Below are positions 1 to 10,700 of a stretch of 64,000 bases of DNA, one piece after another. The stretch comes from Diospyros lotus (Eukaryota > Streptophyta > Magnoliopsida > Ericales > Ebenaceae): contig NC_068343.1 in assembly GCF_014633365.1 (NCBI RefSeq), positions 23,963,307 to 24,027,306 of the forward strand, in the 5' to 3' direction. The position numbers and the translations under genes were made by a program. The notes under the pieces were generated by a model. It worked only from the letters and a program-made list of their open reading frames with translations, made no database searches and was not told the origin of the DNA. Every line of letters starts with the position of its first letter. The stretch's first letter is position 1.

Positions 1-907
1 TCCTTGAATCTCACTAATTCCCAAGTCTTTTAGTAAATTACACTTGTTCTCGGGTTTCTTTTTAAAAATTGCACTTCTACCCAAACTTTAAAATTATGAT
101 TTTGCCCCTAACTCTCTATAGTCAGTTAGAGATATTTTATTTCCTTGAATATAAAAGATCTCGGGTACCTTCTCTGGTTTTTCAGCCATATCTCCCTCAT
201 TTGAACTTCGATTCGACCCCCATTTTTTTTTTCCTACATTCTCCTTTCTCTCTCTTTTATCGAATTATAAAATTTAATCAGACTTATCTCGTTTTTTAGG
301 CAGTTTTGGTCTAGATTCTAGCGAAGCCTCAAACTTTCTGGTGAAGCTCATTTCTCCCTCGTTTTTTCTTCAATTCCTCCTTTTTTTTTTTTTTTGTGTG
401 TGTGTGTGTGCAGATTTTTGCTTTCTTTCTCAAGAACACACCTCTCCCTCTCAATCCTTCAAAATAGAACCCAAATCGATCCAAAATTCTTTTGGAATGA
501 CTTTGAGTTCCATGGCCTATTTATAGAATTGACCAACTAATCCTGTGTAGCCAGGTGTCCTGCCACCTAACGACATAATCATTACATCGTCACTTGTCCC
601 AATCCTATCCCCCCACATATCTCAAATTATATTGGAATTCTATTTGGAATCCAAACTAAATTGAAATGTTATTTGAAATCCAAAGTCATATTTAATAAAT
701 TTTGAGATCCATTTCATTTAAGTCGCCGAACTATTCTTGAATCTCACCAATTCCCAAGTCTTTTAGTAAATTACACTTTTTCTCGGGTTCTTTTTTTAAA
801 AATTGCACTTCTACCTAAATTTTAAAATTACAATTTTCCCCCCTAACTCTCTATAGTCATTTGGAGAAATTTTATTTCCTTGAATATGAAAGATCTCGGG
901 TATTACA
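1..907 (-). mobile_element. Partial long LTR (Ty3/gypsy, Tekay-like family), truncated by window edge
   Basis: The stretch ends in ctcgggtattaca at 895-907, the same terminus type (GGTATTACA, reverse complement TGTAATACC) as the TSD-bounded solo LTRs further on. It shares their short phrases about a non-coding, T-rich leader. On this reading the LTR lies in minus orientation and continues to the left of the window. No gene is visible; the short open frames at 69-299 and 341-526 are low-complexity. It contains an imperfect internal direct repeat (4-177 and 737-903). Family name is inference from LTR termini only. Confidence 0.55.
4..903. repeat. Imperfect direct repeat, about 170 bp, two copies (4-177 and 737-903)
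   Basis: Both copies run from ttgaatctcac through a T-rich stretch to gatctcgggta, offset by 725-733 bp. Only the second ends in the canonical LTR terminus gggtattaca. Either the LTR duplicated its own end, or two LTR ends of one family lie nested here. Confidence 0.7.
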
Positions 908-1441
908 TAATTAATCTCATATATAAGCATATAATCGAATGACTATCGAGAGAGCCTTTTGGTTAACATAGGATCATTGATTTTCAACTTAGGGCAAGAA
1001 GTGACAAACTCGAGCAAGGAAGGATTAAGTCATATAAAGAACGATGATGAATTCATGAGCCCTAGTTGCTTAGATTATTGAGTTTTGAAATTTGAAGAAT
1101 TGTTTTTGTGTGTCTGTAATTCGTGAATTAATTCTAGTTAGTGTATAAGCAAATGTTAATAAGCTTATAATTGTGTGTGTGATTTGTTAAATTAAGCGTG
1201 ACTAAAGTAGGAGTTAATAGCCAATCATCGTGGGTTCGACACTCTACTCATTAATATATTACATGTTACGATCCATTCATTTGCGGGATAAAATCGACAA
1301 ACAGTTAGCTATCTGGGTATCCTTATAATGAGCTAGGCTTTATTCTTGCAACCGAGAATCTTTGATCATAGCCCTGTAGTGGTTAGCATGTTAGTGTCTA
1401 ATAGGTCTAATGGGGGCTTGGTACAATTGAGCTAGAAGTAT
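908..1441. other. Unassigned LTR-like debris, no gene
   Basis: No coding frame of note. A phrase near 1228-1300 (gtgggttcgacactctact, then a stretch with tttgcgggataaaatcgac) resembles the region just before the primer site in plant Ty3/gypsy LTRs, where a similar 'gg(a/t)tcgac... cttgcgggt' wording occurs. I take it as a degraded LTR fragment; no boundary can be set. Confidence 0.35.
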
Positions 1442-1766
1442 TGTTTCTGGTTTTGCCTATTTTGAATAGTAGCAAAGGAAAACACAAGGATTAGGGATAA
1501 GTTCAGGATAGTTCAAGGGAACCCTGCACCTCCAATAGCAGAAAGTAACTTTTTCTATAAAAATCTAAGAGATGTCCCCTCTTCATTTTATTCAGTCAAT
1601 ACTTATACATGGAAGAAAACAATATCCCACTCTCTACAATGTTCCGAGAAAAAGTAGACAACAACCATATGCTAAAGAATAGGCTCACTTGACTTATTCA
1701 ACAATTGACTAATTCAACTACTATAGCTAATAATAATAAATTAATAAAATAAAATAGACACGTATC
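1442..1766 (-). mobile_element. 3' LTR of an old chromovirus (Reina-like), about 325 bp
   Basis: On the minus strand a purine-rich tract (ggagagggg, 1767-1785) is followed by TGATACGTGTC at 1766, and the stretch runs to a plausible CA end at 1442-1443. Directly upstream on the minus strand lies a chromodomain-integrase tail, the expected order pol - polypurine tract - 3' LTR. A short LTR of roughly 300 bp fits the Reina group of chromoviruses. The left boundary is the weaker one, since no TSD partner is visible. Confidence 0.5.
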
Positions 1767-2033
1767 AACCCCTCTCCTATTAAAATTTGGCCTTGTCCTG
1801 AAGGCTAACATTTGGAAACTAATTCCTAAAAAAATCTTTGTTCTCCCAAGTAGCTTCAATTGGAGATAAACCATGCTAATGAATTAACATTTCTTACTTT
1901 CCCTTTCATATTCTTCGATCCAAGATGGCTTGGAGTATTGGAATTAAATTCTCCTTTGTCAAGTTCACCATCGACAGCTGGATTTGCACCATTTCCTCCC
2001 CTACCATCTTTTTTAACAATGAAACATGAAAGA
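1767..2033 (-). pseudogene. Chromovirus polyprotein remnant: chromodomain tail (part 1)
   Basis: Minus-strand translation gives short blocks typical of the very end of plant chromovirus pol: SPIEATWENK (chromodomain, normally W-x-GL-x3-EATWE) and SLQDKAKF near the C terminus, preceded by HVSLLKKMVG, the usual sequence after the integrase C-terminal domain. Stops and gaps interrupt it, so it is dead. Its upstream part continues at 4460-4681. The two parts were split by a solo LTR, and removing that LTR and one TSD copy restores one continuous reading frame across the join. Confidence 0.8.
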
Positions 2034-2597
2034 TGTAACACCCCGTCTCGCCAGGCGTGTCACTATAAGGGTATTCCCGGGATTTCTGTTTTTTTTTCTC
2101 TTTAAGTTACACACGCGCGGTATTTCAAGAACAATCTTCACATGCAGAAACAAAACCCCGCGAACCCCAGTCTTGCCCGTTTAATTATCAAGATCAATAA
2201 TCTTAAACTAAACGAGTCTTAATACAATGCAGCGGATACACTAATACCAAAACACCATTGTATTTCCATAGCAAAAATACTTAATACAGATCAAATGATA
2301 AAAATCGCTATTATACAACTGTTCATTTACAACCTGAAATACACACTAAAGCCTCCAAACGATACAACGACTAACAGACTAAGCATCATTGGCCCTCAAC
2401 CGGCCACATCCTTGCCTTCGCAGCAATCCCTGGCTGGAACATTAAGCGTTCCAGGGGCATAACCCAGATTAGATGATAAACATCTAAGTGAAGGTATGAA
2501 ACAGTTATACAATGCATGAAAGACATACGAACATGACATACTGTACGACAACATGCAAGACACGTCTAACTCGAGATATCACCTTGACATACTTAAT

Positions 2598-2741
2598 CCC
2601 TCGAATGTCCCACTGTGACACACGTTCACCTGGTCCAACGTTAATCCCTCGAGTACACCGTCGTGACACCCGTTCACCTGGTTTAACATTATTCCCTCGA
2701 GTGCCCCAGTGTGACACCCGTTCACCTGGATTAACATTGTC
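2598..2741. repeat. 48-bp minisatellite, three units
   Basis: Units start with ccctcga at 2598, 2646 and 2694, each carrying cgttcacctgg near its end. The units differ at several positions. Internal to solo LTR 1; no coding role seen. Confidence 0.85.
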
Positions 2742-3298
2742 CCAATCTCAAGTAGACCTCATCCCGCCCCATACGGACCCAACGATGCAATTTAAATGAT
2801 ATGAAAATTACACGCCATGCACCAACATTTTAAAATAAAACAGTTAATGCAATGTAGCAAATATCGACACAATGATCATAGGCAAAAGCCTTGTAAAACA
2901 ATCTATGTCTAGGAGGGTATAACCGCTCACTAGAACTCACCACAGGCACCTAAAAACACTTCCAAGACAAGGAAAAGTTGGAGTCAAACCACTCACCTCG
3001 AATGTATTCAGATCGCCTCGATCCTCGTGCAACGCCTCAGTTTGCGTGCCAAATCCCAAATGCTTGAACTTATACTCAACCTCGAGCCACAGTACTTCCT
3101 AAACACCATATTTAATTAAGGAAGCATTAAAATCCATTTTCCTCAATTTTCCATAATTTTCTCTATTTTCTCCCAATTTTCTCCTCGTTAATTCCAAAAT
3201 AATTATTTCTTCAACTATTTTCCGAAATATTTCAACACAATAATTCCTAGAATAATTAAATAAAAATATTGGAATTAAAATTACCAAAATAGCCCTTC

Positions 3299-3365
3299 GC
3301 ACGCGCTCTCACGCGCCCTGCGCGTGGCTGCGCGTGGAGGCTGGCGCGTGCAGCCACGCGCGTCA
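3299..3365. repeat. GC-rich palindromic patch within solo LTR 1
   Basis: Repeated cgcgtgg / ccacgcg words (for example gcgtggctgcgcgtgg facing cagccacgcgcg) give overlapping inverted repeats in an otherwise AT-rich LTR. It could fold in RNA or be a dense CpG methylation target. Function unknown. Confidence 0.5.
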
Positions 3366-4459
3366 TCTTCTTCCTCAAGACCCGCCGGCGACGACCCCTC
3401 CGATGACCGATCTGAGCACACCCCCTTCAAGCCCTCGACGAGTCGATCCCATTGGCACCATGTTTAGGCCGAAAGCTCGCCGGAAAAGGGCCCAAACGGC
3501 CAGTTACAGGTGGCGGAAAGCGGTCCGCCACCTTCGATCGGCCAAACCCCAAACGGCCTTAAACGAACACCAAAATGCCTCAAACTACTCACAGAATCTT
3601 CTCCGTTTCATAAGGATCGAAAGCCCCTTATCCATTCTCATCGATTCATCCTCTAACACGACCGATTTGAGCTCCAAAAAGTCGAAACCCTCGGCCTCTC
3701 TTTTATACCCGAAAACCGACCAAAATCTAGCCAATCACCGACCACCCTTGCTCCCCAAGAATCCCAAGGTCGTATACAACCTTCCCCAAGCAAGCCTCGG
3801 CCGTCCAATCTCCAGATTTGGCCTCCATGTGCAAGGATTTGCGGCGGCCGATTTGCAGGTGCCGTGTTCACACTATGCAATTTTCCATTTTTTGCACTTT
3901 GACCCCCATAATTTCTCTAATCTCATTTTTCTTCTTTCCATGATACCCCTGATAAATCCAACTACACCATTAAGGCCCTCAAGATTAGCACTCTTCATTT
4001 GGTCCTTGAAACTTCTGAAAAATTACTGTCTTGACCTTCCTCGAGCAAATTTAGAAAACTGCACTTAGGCCCAACTGGTCAAATAGTCCTTAAATCCATT
4101 TGATTCAACCCGAAATCGCTTAAGGGTTGTTCTACACATTATATATTAGTCCTTGACACGTTCCGTTGATCTTCTGGATGTTTCCTACGTCGATTCGGTT
4201 TTCTCAGCCCGGTCGACAGCTGTACCGAAAACTGTTCCCGATCCCACTTCTTTCATCACTAAAAATCATAATTCGAATCACTTGTCGATACTGTACAATT
4301 TTCTTTAGCTATCTAAGGTCCGGGTTACTCCCTCTGACTGATTTAATCATCTAAGACTACGTTAGTGTGTCATATTGCCTTATTCTTTCGATAATTCCAG
4401 TTATACCCTTCCTTAAAAATCATTTATACTCTGAATAACTTCCCGGGTATTACAAAAGA

Positions 4460-4681
4460 CATGGTGAATTCTTGAAGAGACAAGTAGCTCCAACTTATAC
4501 GCCACCTTACCTATCCTTTGCAAAACCTTAAAAGGCCTATAGTATTTTGTTGAAAGTTTCAAGTTTTTCCTCATAGCTAATGACAATTGACAATAACGCT
4601 ACAATTTGAGATACACCATGTCACCCACCAAAAAATGTTTCTTTTTGTGTTTGGAGTTATATTTTTTTCAATCTTACTTGG
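4460..4681 (-). pseudogene. Chromovirus polyprotein remnant: integrase C-terminal domain (part 2)
   Basis: Minus-strand translation gives HFLVGDMVYLKL, then AMRKNLKLSTKYY, then VLQRIGKVAYKLEL and SSRIHHVF. These are the landmark blocks of the plant chromovirus integrase C-terminal region (GDMVYLKLQPYRQ...LRKNLKLS.KYYGP...IGKVAYKLELP). A stop lies within the QRY segment, and the frame breaks upstream near KKYNS. The HHVF/HVS junction joins part 1 (2033) exactly across solo LTR 1. Its own upstream part was cut away by solo LTR 2 starting at 4682. Confidence 0.85.
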
Positions 4682-5717
4682 TGTAACACCCCAATTCTCG
4701 GGAAGGGCGTTACGTAACGTAAGATTCTGGGGATATAAATTTTTTTTCCAAACAAACAACCCATCACAAAAACCATTGCCCGAAGATCCCGTTACACCTT
4801 CTCAGTATATTAACTATGAATTATCAATAAATAAGATAGGTTCACCAACTCAAATGCGGAAGCTAGATCGAAACCTTAACAAGTCATAACCGAAACCACT
4901 TTATTTATAATATAAAGTTGCACTAACGTTTACATGACGTTCTCAAAATAAACAACATAACTAAAAGGACATAATATAAAACATCCTCTAATCGCCGTCA
5001 TTCCTTTTCCCTTCGCACCGCTGCCTTCACCTGAGACGTTTGAATATTCCAGGGACATAGTCCAAATTAGATGCTGAATCATCTAAGTGAGAGTTCAAAA
5101 TCACATTTTTCATGAATGAATGCAAGACATGAAATAAACCAATACATCCGGCAAGCCCTAGCCCAAGAGAATCCCACGCGCTTAACTTTACCACGGGAAA
5201 ATAGCAATTTCTCTAAAAGCTATGCCACCATACCGACTCGACGACACGACGACGCGACGCGATTCTAGCTTAAATGGGGCTGCCAACGCATCTCACCAGA
5301 ATACGTTCCCACCTAAAGCATCTAGGAACCACCATACAATCCCAACTCCAAAATTTCACATGGACCACCTAGTCATCCTAGTGCAACTTCCCTGGCCAAA
5401 CGACCTGGCACAAAAACCAAGGCGGCTATCCTGACATGCTCACCAGCATTAGATACCCCTATTATTCCGTCACGCCCTTGGAGAATTACGACTACACTAT
5501 CCAGACAATATCCTAGGCTGACATCCCACATGAACAACACAGTATGGACCACCTAGTCGTCCTAGTGCAACTTCCCTGACCAAACGGTCTGGCACGAAAA
5601 CCAAGGCAGCTATCCTGACATGCACACCAACATCAGATACCCCTATTATTTCTGTCACGCCCTTGGAGAATTATGGCTACACTATCCAGACAATATCCGA
5701 GACTAACATTCCATACG
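4682..5717 (-). mobile_element. Solo LTR 2, left part (interrupted by element A)
   Basis: It starts TGTAACACCCC at 4682, preceded by cttgg (4677-4681). The matching end GGGGTATTACA at 41244 is followed by cttgg (41245-41249), so both ends of one solo LTR of about 2547 bp are identified although 34 kb of nested elements separate them. Element A entered at 5717/5718. This half contains a tandem duplication of about 184 bp ending at the insertion point. No coding capacity. Confidence 0.9.
5352..5717. repeat. Tandem duplication, about 184 bp, two units, within solo LTR 2
   Basis: The phrase tggaccacctagtc occurs at 5361 and 5545, and atccagacaatatcc at 5499 and 5684, an offset of 184-185 bp. The whole unit includes a conserved cacgcccttggagaatta. 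Element A inserted at the end of the second unit. Confidence 0.85.
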
Positions 5718-6023
5718 TGATTAGTGGTTAATTTTGTAAAACTTTTGTTATAATTATACCATTCTTTTGATTTTAAAAATGGTTTAAATTAGATATTAAT
5801 ATATATTTTATGGTTATATGTAAGTTTAAATTGAAAAATGAATGAAATGAAATTTTAAAGTAAAATTTAATAATAATAATAATAATAATAATAATATATA
5901 AAATTATATATAATACATATACATCATTATATGCATGCATGTAATATATATATGTGCCATGTGTAATACATATATATAATATATAATTTATTAATAACAT
6001 TAAATTATTATTATTTTTTTAGG

Positions 6024-6110
6024 CATGAAGAATTCAAGCCCATGAAGACTTAAAGTCCATGAAGAATTCAAACCCATGAAGAATTCAAGCCCATGAAGAA
6101 TTAAGGCTCA
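6024..6110. repeat. Short minisatellite, unit about 17-18 bp (catgaagaattcaagcc)
   Basis: Irregular copies of ccatgaagaattcaagc. Related arrays occur in all four LTRs of A and B and are longer in B (18488-18640, 30246-30400) than in A (here and 38244-38325). Confidence 0.85.
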
Positions 6111-6244
6111 ATTTGAGCAACCCATGGAAGATATTATTTGGAGAAGGCCCAAGGATTATTTTTAATCCTAATGAAGATTAAAAAACCAATTTATAGAAAT
6201 CTATTTTTATTTTTTATGTGGGAGCTTTATTAGGTGTGTTTTTT

Positions 6245-6378
6245 AGCTAAAATCCATTTAACTATTAGGTGGATATTATAGCTAAAATCCATTTAACTTT
6301 ATGAGTGCTTTATTAGGTATGTATTTTAGCTAAAATCCATTTAATATTAGGTGTGTATTATAGCTAAAATCCATTTAA
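6245..6378. repeat. Four copies of agctaaaatccatttaa upstream of the LTR TATA box
   Basis: Copies start at 6245, 6280, 6328 and 6362, separated by ttaggtg-type spacers, ending about 85 bp before the TATA box. The spacing and position suit an enhancer-like repeat, but this is inference. Confidence 0.75.
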
Positions 6379-6461
6379 CTTTAAGTGTGTGAGTGCCCAT
6401 TAGATATAATTATGTCTAATTGAATAATTGAAATTGTGTGGTTTGTATTGCATCTTGTGGC

Positions 6462-6470
6462 CTATAAATA
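6462..6470 (+). promoter_or_regulatory. TATA box of element A 5' LTR
   Basis: ctataaata, preserved at the equivalent place in both LTRs of B (18997-19005, 30755-30763) and as cttataaata in the A 3' LTR near 38681. Expected to drive genomic RNA; transcription start presumably about 30 bp downstream. Confidence 0.65.
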
Positions 6471-6651
6471 GCTCACTTGATTGCATTTGTAAGTGTGATT
6501 ATTATTCTTGAATCAAAGTTTAGTTGTTTCCTTATAATTCTCTCTTTGGGAATTGTTCTTGTTCTTTCCCCTTTTCTTTAGTATTCTCTCTTGTGATCTT
6601 ACTTCCTTCCTTTCTTCTTTTAAATTCTTATGTCATTTATTATTACTTTAT

Positions 6652-6791
6652 TATTCACCTCCTAAATGGCCGGTTAGTTTATGCCTTTAAATTTCTGTAA
6701 TTTTAATTCTTGTTATTTAAATATTCACCGCCTAAATGGCCGGTTAGTTTATGCCTTTAAATTTCTGCAATTTTAATTCTTGTCATTTAAA
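6652..6791. repeat. 70-bp tandem repeat in LTR (two units here)
   Basis: Units carry cctaaatggccggttagttt at 6661 and 6731. Copy number differs by LTR: two here, three in each LTR of B (from 19197 and 30954), one in the A 3' LTR (near 38880). Lies downstream of the TATA box, so within the transcribed leader. Confidence 0.9.
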
Positions 6792-7639
6792 TTCTGTTAT
6801 TTAAATTACGTCGTTTAAATTCATGTCAATTAACTTTTAAATGGAAATGAGTAGCTAAATTTAATCTTGGGTTAAGGCAAGGACAGTGTCCAACGCCAAT
6901 GATTCCCAAAGAAAGCTGCGCTTTAAATGAGTAACATTAATTTAAATTTCAGTATGAGTGTATCTTAATTATTGAGAAATCACTAGGTTTGGATTGGAGC
7001 GTAAGCCTAACTTAGAGCTTTCATGTCACGCATGAGAGTTATTAGAACTGGAAACGCTATCATACCCAAACCCGGATGATTAATTTAGTTGTCTTGTATA
7101 TTAATTGTAATTGGATTTATGGTAGTTGCTTAAATTAGAATCTCACATATCATGTATGGGGATTGCTTAAACTAGAACTATCATAATCTCTAATTGCATT
7201 TAATAACAAACCCTCATATCTGAAATTAAATTAATGTTACTAACCTTATTTGTTAAAATCTGGGAATCAACGGGTTGGCACTGAAATTGTCTTAACTCAA
7301 GTACTATCCAATTTTATATTCTCACTTTAAGTATTTATTTCAATTACTGCCTTAATTTATTTCCTAGTATCTGTTGTTTAAAAAACCATAAAAAAACCTT
7401 GTTGCCAATTTGTCCAAATGCGTGTGTGCTTGTGTGTGACATTCTTTTTATTTTGCCATAAATAAATCTCTCAGTGGACGACCTGGACTCATTCAGTAAA
7501 TATAAATTTAAATTTGGACTACAACTGCACTCGTACACTGACGAGTATAAACCTCTCACCTAAATAAAGAAAAAAATATAAAATTTTTATTGTGTTTTGT
7601 TTTGTGTTTTAATTGCAGGGTGGGAGTGCAGCCAAATTT

Positions 7640-7657
7640 TGGCGCCGTTGCCGGGGA
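7640..7657 (+). promoter_or_regulatory. Primer binding site, tRNA-Asp type
   Basis: tggcgccgttgccgggga lies 5 nt after the LTR end and is complementary to the 3' end of a plant tRNA-Asp (ending ...ggcgcca). It primes minus-strand DNA synthesis. This primer type is usual for Athila-like elements. Confidence 0.92.
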
Positions 7658-7755
7658 GATTGAGGCAAAAACAAAAAGAAAAAAATATATAAGAAGAGGC
7701 ATCTCCTGATAAATTCGGTAACTCTGTTTCTTTTTACTTTATTTGTGCATAGTGT

Positions 7756-10700
7756 ATGATACTTAGGTCAGGTAAAACTATAGAATATCAATCACTCATG
7801 TCTCAACACAATGAGAACATGCCACTTACACACAACATGTCTGCACATGGTAGTGACCACGGTGACCCTGATCCCATTGATCAGGGTATGATCAGACCCC
7901 TTAGGGAGTATCTTCATCCTCCTAGCCAGATAACCCCCTCATGCATTATTCTTCCCATCAACTATCATAGGTTTAACTTCAAACCTGGCACAATCCAATT
8001 GTTGCCAACTTTTCATGGCATGGATTCTGAAAATCCATATACTCATATGAAAGAATTTGAGGAAGTATGTAGCACTTGCATGGACCATACAGCAAATGAG
8101 AATGTCATAAGATTAAAACTCTTTCCATTCTCACTGAAAGATAAGGCAAAAATATGGTTAAGCACTCTCCCACCTAGATCTATAGGAACTTGGAGAGAAA
8201 TTCAAACAACTTTCTTAAAAAAATACTTCCTGCCAACAGAACTGCTACTCTTCAAAGACAAATCATGAACTTTGCCTGTAAATCAAATGAGAACTTTGCT
8301 CAAGCGTGGGAAAGGTTTAAAGACCTTCTTCACACTTGTCCACACCATGCTTTTGAGCAATGGAGAGTGGTCAGTTTCTTTCATGATTCACTCACTCCCC
8401 AATTAAAAATGCTAGTTTCTACAATGTGCAATAGAGAATTCTATGAGAAGACTCCAGAAGAAGCTTTCCACTTCTTTGACACATTGGCTGAGAATATAAG
8501 GAACTGGGAAGTTGGTCCAACATCTGCTCTTGATTCAAGAGAAAATCTACAACCTAGAGGGAGATACCAACTGAGTGAGAGTGACGATTTAAATGCAAGA
8601 CTAACTGCTTTAACAAAGAAAGTTGAAAACATGCAACCCAAAAAGGTGCAATCTGTTAATCAAGTGGAAGTAAAGTGTGCTGTGTGTGATGTAACAGATC
8701 ATTCAACTGAAGAATGTCCTACCCTACCTGCTTTCAAGGAGGTATTGTATGGGCAGACTAATAACAATCATTCACACAACTTTGAGGGGAGACAAAATCA
8801 AAATCAGAGTGGAGCCTATTATGGGAATAATCAGAACTACAATTCATACCATCCCAATAATAGAAATCACCCCAATTTTTCTTGGAGAAATGATTCTGGA
8901 AATCATTCTCAACCTCCCTTCCCTACACAACAACACACCTTCCAACAAAATCAAGGTTCTTCATCCAATACTTACCAACCTCCTCATAGGAGATCTTTGG
9001 AAGATACCTTGTACCAGTTCATCCAAAGTCAAATAGGTATCAACAATCAGGTTGCTCAGCTTGTCAAAAATCAAAACTAAACAAACAGAGCCATAGAAGA
9101 CATTAAGAGCCAGTTGACCAAGATAACACAAACATTGAGTGTGAGAGAACTCAGAAGGTTTCCATCCCAAACTAATCCTAACCCAATTAGGCAAACCAAC
9201 CAGGTAGAAGCTTCAAATAGTGAAACCAACACTCATGAACAAGTGCAAGTAGTGACTGCCCTAAGAAGTGGAAGAATAATTGAGAAACCAACTAATCCTA
9301 GGATAAACCAACATGTTGATGAAGAAAAAGAACCAAAAGATCATGAATCCACTGTGGAGAAAAATGAAAAAAATGAGAAAAATGAAAAACAAAAAGAAGA
9401 TTAGAAAGAAATTCAATATAGGCCCAAACCACCTTTTCCACAAAGGTTGAATCATTTGAAAAAAGAGCAACAAAATGCAGATATATATGAAGTGTTTAAG
9501 CAAGTGAGAATCAACATCCCGCTGTTGGATGCAATCAAACAAACACCTTCATATGCAAAATTTTTGAAAGATCTGTGCACTGTCAAATGAAAAACAAATG
9601 TGCATGAAAAGGCATTCTTGACTGAACAAGTCAGCGCCATTCTCCAATTGAAAACTCCTCCCAAATACAAAGACCCAGGCTGTCCAACCATTACATGCAT
9701 CATAGGAAGTCAAAAGGTTGATCGGGCACTTTTGGATTTAGGAGCTAGTGTCAATTTGTTGCCATACAGTGTGTATCAACAGTTGGGATTAGGTGAGCTT
9801 AAACCCACTAGAGTGACCCTTCAGCTGGCTGATCGATCAGTCAAAGTTCCACGAGGAATTGTGGAGGATGTTTTGGTACAAATCGATAAGTTCTACTTTC
9901 CAGTGGACTTCATCGTTTTGGACACCCAACCGCATCAGGGGCCTTAACCTCCTATGCCATTCATCTTAGGTCGACCATTCCTTGCCACATCAAATGCCAT
10001 CATCAACTGTAGGAATGGTGTGTTAAAGCTATCTTTTGGGAACATGACTGTAGAAATGAATATCTTCAGGGTAGCTAAACATTAGGACACTGAGAGTGAA
10101 GTGGAGGAGGTAGACTTGATCCAAACACTGACCAAAGACTGTTTTGAAGAGTTCATGAGAAGACCCAAAGAAGGAAATCAAGATCTTGAAGAAATAAAAG
10201 AAGTGAAAGTCATAAGCAAAGAAAGTGAGAAGCCTACATGGATGCCTGGTTTAGAGCCATTAAGGAACTTGGACAGTAAGCTCATGGCTCCTGATAGCCA
10301 TCAGTCCACGCCTGAGAGAAAGCCATTGCCCAGTGATTTGAAGTATGTCTTTCTAGGAGAAGGGGAAGTATTCCCAGTGGTGATCTCTTCAAGTTTGACA
10401 CCTCAGCAAGAGCAACAACTGATAGAAGTTCTAAAAGCACACATGAAGTCATTAGGATGGACCATTTCAGATTTGCAAGGTATTAGCCCTTTAATCTGTA
10501 CTCATAAGATATTCTTGGAAGAAGGAGTAAAACCAGTTAGGCAAATGCAAAGGAGATTAAATCCCAACATGAAAGAAGTTGTCAGAAAAGAAGTACTTAA
10601 GCTATTGGATGCTGGAATAATTTACCTAATCTTTGATTCTAAGTGGGTAAGTCCAACACAGGTAGTACCCAAAAAGTCTGGAGTCACTGTTGTAAAAAAT

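Larger units (their letters stand above)
2034..4454 (-). mobile_element. Solo LTR 1 (Tekay-like), 2421 bp, TSD aaaga
   Basis: It begins TGTAACACCCC (2034) and ends GGGTATTACA (4454), flanked by perfect 5-bp duplications aaaga at 2029-2033 and 4455-4459. No internal region is present, so it is a solo LTR left by LTR-LTR recombination. Orientation is called minus because a related LTR at 53765-56357 has its polypurine tract on the right. It sits inside the integrase tail of the chromovirus. It carries a 48-bp triple repeat, a GC-rich palindromic patch near 3299-3365, and no convincing gene; the frame at 3334-4068 is GC-rich LTR sequence with no recognisable domain. Confidence 0.92.
5718..7634 (+). 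mobile_element. 5' LTR of element A (1917 bp)
   Basis: TG...CA ends; TATA box ctataaata at 6462-6470. It contains an (AAT)n run near 5869-5894, long AT palindromes, the catgaagaattcaag minisatellite (6024-6110), four agctaaaatccatttaa copies (6245-6378) and two 70-bp units near 6652-6791. No open frame of interest. Confidence 0.95.

Noticed and set aside
3334..4068. 244-codon open frame
   Set aside because: Lies wholly inside a TSD-bounded solo LTR, has biased GC-rich composition and no domain; chance frame.
7640..7657. tRNA-Asp gene fragment
   Set aside because: It is the 18-nt complement of the tRNA 3' end directly after an LTR, that is, a primer binding site; no tRNA body is present.
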